Source of the DNA: Pseudoselenomonas ruminantium
GTDB lineage: Bacteria; Bacillota; Negativicutes; Selenomonadales; Selenomonadaceae
Direction: 5' to 3'
DNA length: 6,732 nt
Assembly: GCA_002373045.1 (NCBI GenBank)
Contig: DFHU01000017.1
Coordinates: 24,810 to 31,541, forward strand
Position 1 is the stretch's first letter. Each line of letters begins with the position of its first letter. Shown piece by piece: positions 1 through 5,183 of this stretch. Made by a program: the position numbers and the translations under genes. The notes under the pieces were generated by a model. That model ran no database searches, had not been told where the DNA came from, and saw nothing but the letters and a program-made list of their open reading frames with translations.

Positions 1-935
1 AGGTACCAGCACAAGAGATGATTTTGGAAGAGCCTATGCCGTCCATGCCTGCTGAAAGCGTGAAGGATTCAGTAATCATACAGGAAACAGGAAAAGTGAT
101 ACTTCCTGAGGAAATGGTGCAAACATCGCCTGTTGGGAAAAAAGAGACTGTTTCTGTGAATAATCCTTTGTCAGGTGTCAGCATAACGGTAGAAGATGTT
201 GTACCGATGACAGAGCCGGCAATGGAGATGCATGATAATCTTCAGCAGAATTTGTACCGACAAAATCAGCAGGCGTTTCCCGAGACTAAGGTGGTGACCA
301 CTGCAGAGGGAGAAATGGTCGGTCAGCTGGTTGAAGAAGCTGTAGGAGATAAGAGTCCTCTCCAGTCGAAGTCTGCTCCGGCTGGCAATCCTGAATCTGC
401 TGTTATGTTCCAGCAAAGTCTGAATGACAGTCTGACAGGGTCTAAAATGACGAATGAGACAAATCAAACGCAGAATTTACAGGAGGATTTCAATGTTCCT
501 CGGCAGATTGTGGAACAGGCAAGATTATTGAGGAGAGGCGAAGATACGCAGATGGTCATAAAACTCCACCCTGACCATTTGGGCGAGTTGACCCTTAAAG
601 TATCGGTTAGTGCTAATGGTGCGGTCAATGCTTCATTCCATAGCGACAACGCTCAGGTAAGAGCGATTATTGAAAACACGTTGGTACAGCTTAAGCAGGA
701 ACTCAATAATCAGGGACTGAAAGTGGATAATGTTGATGTCTATGCCGGGCTCACGGATGGTCAGCTGCCTCAGGGAGAAGGACAGCAGGCATGGCAGCAA
801 AATCAGGGACACAGCAGCAACGGCAGTATGCAGAATTTAGGGAATGTGGAAGATTATGGAGAAGAGACCGAAAATATAGCTGCTGGTGTTCAGTCATCAA
901 CAGAAGCAGTTGATGGCGTAGATTACCGGGTCTGA
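1..935 (+). CDS. fliK: Flagellar hook-length control protein FliK, C-terminal part (5' end outside window)
   Basis: The reading frame is open from the first bases of the window to the TGA at 933-935, so this is the 3' portion of a longer gene; no true start can be assigned. FliK is a secreted molecular ruler that measures hook length and switches the type III export gate (FlhB) from hook to filament substrates. The first ~490 bases encode a low-complexity stretch rich in Glu, Gln, Ser, Thr and Val, as expected for the poorly conserved ruler region. About nt 495-752 encodes the conserved Flg_hook domain, with the signature IKLHPDHLGELTLKV, then an Ala/Asn segment and an amphipathic helix (AIIENTLVQLKQELN) ending in VDNVDVYAG. 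A Gln/Gly/Asn-rich tail follows. It sits 19 bases ahead of flgD, the usual partner. The domain identity is clear; the length of the missing N-terminus is unknown. Confidence 0.93.
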   Translation, partial: VPAQEMILEEPMPSMPAESVKDSVIIQETGKVILPEEMVQTSPVGKKETVSVNNPLSGVSITVEDVVPMTEPAMEMHDNLQQNLYRQNQQAFPETKVVTTAEGEMVGQLVEEAVGDKSPLQSKSAPAGNPESAVMFQQSLNDSLTGSKMTNETNQTQNLQEDFNVPRQIVEQARLLRRGEDTQMVIKLHPDHLGELTLKVSVSANGAVNASFHSDNAQVRAIIENTLVQLKQELNNQGLKVDNVDVYAGLTDGQLPQGEGQQAWQQNQGHSSNGSMQNLGNVEDYGEETENIAAGVQSSTEAVDGVDYRV

Positions 936-940
936 AGTAT

Positions 941-949
941 AGAAGGTGA
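941..949 (+). promoter_or_regulatory. Ribosome binding site that decides the flgD start
   Basis: AGAAGGTGA differs by one base from the ideal AGGAGGTGA. Its AGAAGG core ends 8 bases before GTG 955. The upstream in-frame GTG at 946 overlaps this site and has no Shine-Dalgarno sequence of its own, so 955 is the better start. Confidence 0.7.
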
Positions 950-954
950 ATAAT

Positions 955-1473
955 GTGGCAAATTCATTAAATACGATTACCGTTGATGGGGTAACCCAGA
1001 CAATGGAAAGTTATCAAGCAAGCCAGACGCAGGCAAATAAGGACAATAGTACGTTGGGCAAGGATGCTTTTTTGCAGCTTTTGGTTACCCAGATGAAATA
1101 TCAGGATCCATTAGACCCGCAGGATAACGGTGAATATCTTGCACAGCTGGCACAGTTCTCTGCATTGGAGCAGATGACCAATGTAGCAGATGGACTGGGT
1201 GAGGTATCGAAGTTGGTCGGCAATATTGATACTTCTGTATTGGTGGGGCAACTCAGCAATATGATTGGTAAGGACGTACAATGGAGTGTGGAAAGTACCA
1301 GCACAGATGCTGATGGTAAGTCAACCACGACCACAACGAAGATGGAAGGGAAAGTTACCGGTGTAAGCATTTCTGATGGTTCACCGACGATTATTGCCAG
1401 CTCCGGCGGTAAGACCTATCAAGTGGGGATTGGCGATATCAGTCGCATTGGTGAAGGTGTGCAAGGAAACTGA
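955..1473 (+). CDS. flgD: Flagellar hook assembly scaffold protein FlgD (short form)
   Basis: FlgD is the hook cap: it is exported to the tip of the growing rod and hook and lets FlgE subunits polymerise. The 172-residue product from GTG 955 has the conserved N-terminal domain at about residues 33-80, with FLQLLVTQMKYQDPLDP (39-55) and QFSALEQM (67-74). Residues ~94-166 resemble the FlgD Tudor-like domain, interrupted by a Ser/Thr/Asp-rich segment (about 112-128, ending in five Thr). At 172 residues it is much shorter than enterobacterial FlgD (about 230), in keeping with short Bacillota forms that lack the inserted Ig/FnIII-like domain. It lies just after fliK. A start at the in-frame GTG 946, three codons earlier, is the alternative. 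The gene is followed by a terminator-like structure and not by flgE. Identity is secure; the exact start is fairly secure. Confidence 0.94.
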   Translation: MANSLNTITVDGVTQTMESYQASQTQANKDNSTLGKDAFLQLLVTQMKYQDPLDPQDNGEYLAQLAQFSALEQMTNVADGLGEVSKLVGNIDTSVLVGQLSNMIGKDVQWSVESTSTDADGKSTTTTTKMEGKVTGVSISDGSPTIIASSGGKTYQVGIGDISRIGEGVQGN

Positions 1474-1504
1474 TTCTTTAAGCGAATATTGGCGGTACAA
1501 TTGT

Positions 1505-1555
1505 AAGACCGGCGCAGCTATGCACCGGTCTTTACTGTTAAACAGTATTTTTTTT
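1505..1555 (+). terminator. Tandem-hairpin candidate intrinsic terminator after flgD
   Basis: The first hairpin has perfect 8-bp arms AAGACCGG (1505-1512) and CCGGTCTT (1525-1532). After a 1x1 mismatch they continue inward as GCA/TGC closing a GCTA loop. Immediately downstream a second hairpin pairs TACTG (1533-1537) with CAGTA (1543-1547) around TTAAA, and is followed directly by eight T (1548-1555). The GC-rich first stem and the T-run of the second together make a credible rho-independent terminator between flgD and flbD. It may be partial, allowing read-through, because I see no strong promoter between here and flbD. Confidence 0.72.
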
Positions 1556-1644
1556 GCATTTAGCCAAGAAACTTTTCAAATGAAAAAAGGGAAAAGGCTG
1601 ATTCATGCCGAAATTTAAGAAAATAAGGAACACGTTAAAGATGT

Positions 1645-1651
1645 AAGGAGG
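1645..1651 (+). promoter_or_regulatory. Strong ribosome binding site of flbD
   Basis: AAGGAGG is a near-perfect Shine-Dalgarno sequence, 9 bases before the ATG at 1661. It supports this start for a gene of only 66 codons. A second AAGGAG at 1701-1706 lies inside the gene, 5 bases before an in-frame GTG at 1712. Confidence 0.75.
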
Positions 1652-1660
1652 AAAAAAACA

Positions 1661-1861
1661 ATGATTAAGCTGACAAAGTTTAATTCGCAGACAAATAAAA
1701 AAGGAGAATTCGTGCTTAATGCCGAAATAATAGAAACGATAGAGGAAACGCCGGACACGGTGGTGACATTGACAAACGGCAAAAAGTTCATCGTAGAAGA
1801 ACCAATGGATGAAATTGTCCGTCGTGTGATGAAATATCGCCGGGCGCTCCATCAATTTTGA
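1661..1861 (+). CDS. flbD: FlbD/SwrD family flagellar protein
   Basis: This is a 66-residue protein of the FlbD family. It begins with MIKLTKFN and carries the family core FVLNAEIIETIE (17-28), ETPDTVVTLTNGKKFIVEE (29-47) and a basic, helical C-terminus. In B. subtilis the equivalent (SwrD) lies in the fla/che operon and supports flagellar power and swarming motility, probably by helping stator function; the biochemical activity is not settled. Compared with the family pattern as I remember it (MIxLTRLNG-FxLN), this copy carries a few extra residues (SQTNKKG) before the EFVLN strand. It has no signal peptide or membrane segment, so it is probably cytoplasmic. It is separated from flgD by a terminator-like region, and its stop lies within a palindrome just ahead of the fliL promoter. 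The symbol flbD (synonym swrD) follows family usage. Confidence 0.92.
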   Translation: MIKLTKFNSQTNKKGEFVLNAEIIETIEETPDTVVTLTNGKKFIVEEPMDEIVRRVMKYRRALHQF

Positions 1862-1884
1862 TGTGGACAAGTTCTCATCAATTG
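1850..1884 (+). repeat. CATCAA/TTGATG inverted repeats around the fliL promoter -35 region
   Basis: CATCAATTTTGATG (1850-1863) is a perfect 6-bp inverted repeat with a 2-base centre; it contains the flbD stop codon. A further CATCAA starts at 1876 and runs into CATCAATTG, so TTGATG (1858-1863) can also pair with it across a 12-base spacer. The -35 hexamer lies exactly in that spacer. This could be an operator or a weak RNA hairpin; no regulator can be named. Confidence 0.4.
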
Positions 1885-1891
1885 GTATAAT
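1864..1891 (+). promoter_or_regulatory. Sigma-A-like promoter ahead of fliL
   Basis: The -35 element TGGACA (1864-1869; 5 of 6 to TTGACA) is separated by 16 bases from a perfect TATAAT (1886-1891). A TG at 1883-1884 makes it an extended -10 (TGGTATAAT). Transcription would begin near 1898, shortly before the fliL ribosome binding site GGAGGG (1911-1916). It would allow the fliL-fliM-fliY part to be expressed independently of fliK-flgD. Confidence 0.62.
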
Positions 1892-1924
1892 ATTTAAAGA
1901 AAACTATTACGGAGGGATAATCGT

Positions 1925-2434
1925 ATGGCTGACGAAGAAAAAGACACAGAGGAAGTGGCCGAAGAACCGAAGAAGAAATCTCCGATAATTCTGGTGGTCA
2001 TCTTAGTTCTGATTGGTCTGGTGCTCGCCGGCGGCATCTCGTTCTTTATTACGACCAAGATGATGGCGGATACCGCTACTGAACAGGTCAATGAGCATCA
2101 TGACCCTGGTAAATTTATCAAGTTGGGTGATGCCAAAGACGGTATTATGGTAAATGTTGGTGGGCAGAAGGCAGGCAAATTCCTGAAAGCGGGCATTGTT
2201 TTGGAGATGAACCCGGGCAAAAAAGCCAACATGACGGAGGAAGGTGCGCTTCTGCCGGAGGCTGAGACGAAGATTCTGGATACTACAATGCAGATTCTGC
2301 GCAGTGCCAAACTGGATGAATTTGATGCAACCCGTCAGGATGACTTGAAAAAGAAAATTAAGGATGAATTGAACACCAAACTGGGGCCGGGTTCTGTGTA
2401 TGATGTATATATAACAAGCTTCCTGCTTCAGTAA
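1925..2434 (+). CDS. fliL: Flagellar basal body-associated protein FliL
   Basis: FliL is a single-pass inner-membrane protein that surrounds or contacts the MotAB stator and promotes its activity. The 169-residue product has a short acidic-then-basic cytoplasmic N-terminus (ending EEPKKKS), one hydrophobic membrane helix at about residues 20-43 and an extracytoplasmic FliL domain. The C-terminal domain shows the family pattern: a strand ending in KAGIVLEMNPG, acidic residues followed by ILDTTMQILRS, a charged helix with DDLKKKIKDELNTKL and the final VYDVYITSFLLQ. The ATG at 1925 follows GGAGGG at a spacing of 8. Its promoter-like element is unusually good. The last codons, encoding SFLL, form the left arm of an inverted repeat that reaches into the ribosome binding site of fliM. 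Identity is confident from topology, size and position. Confidence 0.94.
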   Translation: MADEEKDTEEVAEEPKKKSPIILVVILVLIGLVLAGGISFFITTKMMADTATEQVNEHHDPGKFIKLGDAKDGIMVNVGGQKAGKFLKAGIVLEMNPGKKANMTEEGALLPEAETKILDTTMQILRSAKLDEFDATRQDDLKKKIKDELNTKLGPGSVYDVYITSFLLQ

Positions 2435-2458
2435 AAGTGTTCAATTTCCAGCAGGAAG
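2419..2458 (+). promoter_or_regulatory. Inverted repeat covering the fliM ribosome binding site
   Basis: CTTCCTGCT (2419-2427) in the last fliL codons is the exact reverse complement of AGCAGGAAG (2450-2458), with 22 bases between that include the fliL stop (2432-2434). The right arm includes the first three bases of the fliM Shine-Dalgarno sequence AAGGAGGG (2456-2463), which is followed by 7 bases and the TTG start. A ribosome finishing fliL would cover the left arm and free the site, so the arrangement suggests translational coupling. Confidence 0.5.
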
Positions 2459-2470
2459 GAGGGCGTAAGA

Positions 2471-3475
2471 TTGGCAGATGAAGTACTATCTCAATCTGAG
2501 ATAGATAAACTGCTTTCCGCGCTGTCAGATGGAACCGTATCAGCAGAAGAAGTAAAAGCAGACGAAGAACAAAAAAAAGTTAAGACATACGACTTCAAAC
2601 GGCCAGATAAGTTTTCTAAGGACCAGATACGAACGCTCTTCATGCTTCATGAGAGTTTTTCCAGACTTTTGAATACGTATTTGTCTACACATTTGCGTAC
2701 ACTGGTAAATGTTGAGGTGGCTTCAGTAGAGCAGCTGACTTATCAGGAATTTGTGCAGTCTCTGGCCAATCCTTCAGTAATCAGTATTGTGGCTGTACCA
2801 CCGCTTAAGGGCAATATCATCATGGAAATAAACACGGAGATTGCGTTCGCGTTTATTGACCGGGTATTTGGCGGTGAAGGCCGGGTAGGGATAAAGCCCC
2901 GCGTGCTCACGGAAATAGAAGACGTGGTTGTGCAGCGCTTTATCAATACTGCCTTGGGGCATTTGAAAGAAGCCTGGATGAATGTGGTGGAGTTTTTCCC
3001 TGCATTGGAAACTATGGAATCAAACCCTCAATTTACGCAAATCGTACCGCCCAGTGATATGGTGGTCATTGTCACCATTCAAATGAAGGTGGGAGAAGTT
3101 GAGGGAATGATGAATATATGTATTCCCTATCTGGTGCTTGAGCCAGTTATGTCAAAACTTACGACTACTTTCTGGGTGGCTTCATCCGTATCGAGGGATG
3201 ATAATCCTGAGCAGGTCAAACTCCTGCAAAAGAAAATTGAGCGAACCAAGGTTCCCTTTGTGGTGCAATTGGGGGAGCTTAAACTCACAATCAATGAGTT
3301 TTTGACGTTGGGATTTGGGGATGTCCTGCAAATGGATACTCGAGTGGATGATAATTTGTTATGCCTGGTAGGCAAGCGGCCAAAATTTTATAGCCGCCCG
3401 GGTAAGTCGGGCAAGAAAATGGCGGTCCAGATTACCAAAATTATAAGTGAAGGAGATGAAAATACTGATGAGTGA
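2471..3475 (+). CDS. fliM: Flagellar motor switch protein FliM
   Basis: FliM forms the middle of the C-ring, binds CheY-P and passes the signal to FliG. The 334-residue product starts with the CheY-P docking peptide LSQSEIDKLLSAL (6-18). A charged linker (about 19-45) leads to the FliM core, with DFKRPDKFSKDQIRTL and the FliG-contacting GGEG motif at 134-137. The conserved ESNPQFTQIVPPSDMVV follows at 183-199, and a C-terminal SpoA/FliN-like domain covers about 258-325. I see no CheC-type phosphatase signature, as expected for FliM. The start is TTG at 2471, supported by AAGGAGGG and by the docking peptide beginning at once; no ATG would preserve that motif. A run of eight A (2571-2578) lies in the linker codons. 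The 3' end overlaps fliY by 8 bases. Length is typical of the family. Confidence 0.97.
   Translation: MADEVLSQSEIDKLLSALSDGTVSAEEVKADEEQKKVKTYDFKRPDKFSKDQIRTLFMLHESFSRLLNTYLSTHLRTLVNVEVASVEQLTYQEFVQSLANPSVISIVAVPPLKGNIIMEINTEIAFAFIDRVFGGEGRVGIKPRVLTEIEDVVVQRFINTALGHLKEAWMNVVEFFPALETMESNPQFTQIVPPSDMVVIVTIQMKVGEVEGMMNICIPYLVLEPVMSKLTTTFWVASSVSRDDNPEQVKLLQKKIERTKVPFVVQLGELKLTINEFLTLGFGDVLQMDTRVDDNLLCLVGKRPKFYSRPGKSGKKMAVQITKIISEGDENTDE
3450..3457 (+). promoter_or_regulatory. Ribosome binding site that decides the fliY start
   Basis: AAGGAGAT lies 10 bases before ATG 3468. The possible upstream in-frame starts GTG 3447 and ATG 3456 overlap or precede this site, so they have no Shine-Dalgarno sequence. 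The start at 3468 gives MSDDMISQEEIDALL, placing the conserved motif at the N-terminus. Confidence 0.65.
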
Positions 3476-4718
3476 CGATATGATCTCGCAAGAGGAGATT
3501 GACGCCCTGCTGAATGGCGGAGGGATACCCGCGGCAGACGACAGTCCGGCACCGGCGGGAGAGTCTGAAGCACCGGCTGACGCATCAGCTGGCTCCGACA
3601 GTAGTTCATCTCAGTTTGATGATGTACTCACGGATGTGGAAAAGGATGCTCTGGGAGAGATAGGCAATATCTCCATGGGGAGTGCAGCAACAACCCTTTC
3701 GGTACTCTTGGGGCATAAGGTGAACATCACCACACCTTCGGTTTCTGTTTCTTCGATGAGCATGATTCAGGAGAAATACCCCATGCCCTATCTGATTGTG
3801 GAAGTAGGGTATACCATCGGTATTGATGGCAATAACGTTCTGGCCATTCAGGCACAGGATGCAGCCATTATCGCTGACTTGATGATGGGGGGCGATGGCA
3901 CCAATCCCGATACGGAAATCAATGAAATCGCCATGAGCGCAGTGGGCGAGTCCATGAACCAGATGATGGGCACGGTGGCAACATCTTTGTCCACCATGTT
4001 CAACAAAAAGATTGATATTTCGCCGCCTAAGGTAAACCTCATTGATTTTGGCAGTGAGGATAAAGTTTCTGAAGTGCTCGGACAGACAGAACCGATTGTG
4101 TGTACATCGTTCCGTATGGAAGTAGACGGTCTGATCGATAGCGAAATCATGCAGATTTTGCCTGTAGAAGTGGCTAAGGAAATGGTTGAGGCACTGACCA
4201 ATGGTTCTGCTGAGGAGCCAGAGCCGGAGCCTGCGCCAGCACCAGCCGCACCGTCGCCACCACCGGCAGCTGCGCCGGCACCAACTCCTGCCGCACCGCC
4301 GCCTGCACAGCAGATGGCACCGCCGGTGATGGCCGCCCCGCCGCCTGCGGCAGGTGGGTATGGTTATGGTATGCCGCCTATGCAGGGGATGGCTGCTAAT
4401 GTGCCGGTACAGCCTGCACAGTTTATCCCCTTGAATACGCAGCCGGTACAGGTCAATGATGCAAATATTGGTCTGATTCTCGATGTTCCCCTGTCGGTGA
4501 CTGTGGAACTTGGCCGGACCAATAAATCCATCAAGGAAATATTGGAGCTTACCAATGGTTCCATTGTAGAATTGGACAAACTGGCTGGTGAACCAGTAGA
4601 TATCAATGTAAATGGCAAGTTCCTGGCCAAAGGCGAAGTGGTCGTTATCGATGAAAATTTTGGTGTACGTATCACGGAAATTGCCAGCCCAGCTGAACGG
4701 GCTGCAAAATTGCAGTGA
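3468..4718 (+). CDS. fliY: Flagellar motor switch phosphatase FliY (FliN-type switch protein)
   Basis: FliY replaces FliN in many Bacillota: it is a C-ring component that also dephosphorylates CheY-P. The 416-residue product has three parts. Residues 6-17 (ISQEEIDALLNG) are a FliM-like CheY-P docking peptide, followed by an acidic Ser/Ala/Pro linker. Residues ~55-245 are a CheC-like domain with two complete phosphatase signatures of the form (D/S)x3Ex2Nx22P: D60-E64-N67-P90 and S157-E161-N164-P187. A Pro/Ala-rich linker (about 249-330) then leads to a C-terminal SpoA/FliN domain (about 331-406, ANIGLILDVPLSVTVELGR and the end FGVRITEIA). It overlaps fliM by 8 bases and lies next to cheY, its substrate. 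The linker is long and GC-rich compared with its surroundings and contains imperfect direct repeats. I would not call it fliN, because the CheC-like part is intact. B. subtilis FliY is about 378 residues. Confidence 0.96.
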   Translation: MSDDMISQEEIDALLNGGGIPAADDSPAPAGESEAPADASAGSDSSSSQFDDVLTDVEKDALGEIGNISMGSAATTLSVLLGHKVNITTPSVSVSSMSMIQEKYPMPYLIVEVGYTIGIDGNNVLAIQAQDAAIIADLMMGGDGTNPDTEINEIAMSAVGESMNQMMGTVATSLSTMFNKKIDISPPKVNLIDFGSEDKVSEVLGQTEPIVCTSFRMEVDGLIDSEIMQILPVEVAKEMVEALTNGSAEEPEPEPAPAPAAPSPPPAAAPAPTPAAPPPAQQMAPPVMAAPPPAAGGYGYGMPPMQGMAANVPVQPAQFIPLNTQPVQVNDANIGLILDVPLSVTVELGRTNKSIKEILELTNGSIVELDKLAGEPVDINVNGKFLAKGEVVVIDENFGVRITEIASPAERAAKLQ

Positions 4719-4754
4719 TTCTCTTAGTTAGAGAAGTTCTTGTCTAAAACAAGA
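4719..4754 (+). repeat. Two short inverted repeats after fliY
   Basis: TTCTCT (4719-4724) pairs with AGAGAA (4730-4735) around TAGTT. TCTTGT (4738-4743) pairs with ACAAGA (4749-4754) around CTAAA. Both stems are only 6 bp and AT-rich, and no clean T-run follows, so at best this is a weak or leaky terminator. The second repeat overlaps the -35 element of the cheY promoter candidate, so it could instead be an operator. Confidence 0.35.
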
Positions 4755-4768
4755 CTTTCTTATATAAT
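4740..4768 (+). promoter_or_regulatory. Sigma-A-like promoter ahead of cheY
   Basis: TTGTCT (4740-4745; 4 of 6 to TTGACA) is followed after exactly 17 bases by a perfect TATAAT (4763-4768). This is the longest gap between genes in the fliL-fliQ part (102 bases), and the region is clearly richer in A and T than the flanking genes. A start near 4775 would give a leader of about 45 bases before the cheY ATG. Confidence 0.58.
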
Positions 4769-4820
4769 AAAGGCAATGCTAACCAAGTCGGATGTTTTTT
4801 AAGATGAGGAGAGATGGAAC

Positions 4821-5183
4821 ATGGCAGTAAGAGTATTGGTCGTTGATGATGCGGCATTCATGAGAATGATGGTTAAAGACATCCTGTCTAAAAATGGCTA
4901 TGAAGTCGTAGGCGAGGCAGAAAATGGGATGAAGGCTCTGGAGAAATATCAGGAGCTGAAACCGGATCTCGTTACTATGGATATCACGATGCCGGAGATG
5001 GATGGTATCAGTGCCGTTAAGGAAATCAAAAAGGTTGATCCCAACGCCAAGATTGTTATGTGCAGTGCAATGGGTCAGCAGGCAATGGTTATCGAAGCTA
5101 TCCAGGCCGGCGCCCGTGACTTTATCGTTAAACCCTTCCAGGCAGATCGTGTATTGGAGGCTGTCCGTAAAGCAGTGGGCTGA
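4821..5183 (+). CDS. cheY: Chemotaxis response regulator CheY
   Basis: This is a 120-residue single-domain receiver with no output domain. All key residues are present: the Mg-binding acidic pair D9/D10, phosphoacceptor D54 (in LVTMDITMPEMDG), the switch hydroxyl S82 (MCSAMGQ), F101 at the aromatic switch position and K104 in FIVKPF. Phosphorylated by CheA, it binds the N-terminal peptides of FliM and FliY to change motor rotation. FliY, encoded just upstream, is the likely phosphatase. The ATG at 4821 follows GAGGAGAG (4806-4813) at a spacing of 7. The stop TGA (5181-5183) shares its final A with the fliO start. The position between fliY and fliO is the same as in the B. subtilis fla/che operon. 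A different receiver-only regulator is possible in principle, but the context makes CheY by far the best name. Confidence 0.96.
   Translation: MAVRVLVVDDAAFMRMMVKDILSKNGYEVVGEAENGMKALEKYQELKPDLVTMDITMPEMDGISAVKEIKKVDPNAKIVMCSAMGQQAMVIEAIQAGARDFIVKPFQADRVLEAVRKAVG

Noticed and set aside
1474..1555. A riboswitch or small RNA in the flgD-flbD gap
   Set aside because: The region contains only simple tandem hairpins with a T-run and no conserved aptamer motif I recognise; a terminator explains it.
1596..1608. A possible sigma-54 promoter (GG...GC) ahead of flbD
   Set aside because: GG and GC are 9 bases apart instead of the required 10, and the surrounding consensus bases are missing.
1588..1614. 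A possible sigma-28 promoter ahead of flbD (GCCGAAAT at 1607-1614)
   Set aside because: The -10-like part matches 7 of 8 to GCCGATAT, but no TAAA-like -35 lies at the needed 15-base spacing.
1376..1618. An 80-codon open frame across the flgD end and the terminator region
   Set aside because: It starts inside flgD in another frame, runs through the hairpins and T8 run, and resembles no known protein.
3848..4201. A 117-codon open frame on the - strand opposite fliY
   Set aside because: It is the reverse complement of the conserved CheC-like domain, with low-complexity Ser/Ile composition and no ribosome binding site.
4685..4704. A CAGCCC/GGGCTG hairpin at the end of fliY as a terminator
   Set aside because: The stem is only 6 bp with an 8-base loop, lies inside the coding region and has no T-run after it.
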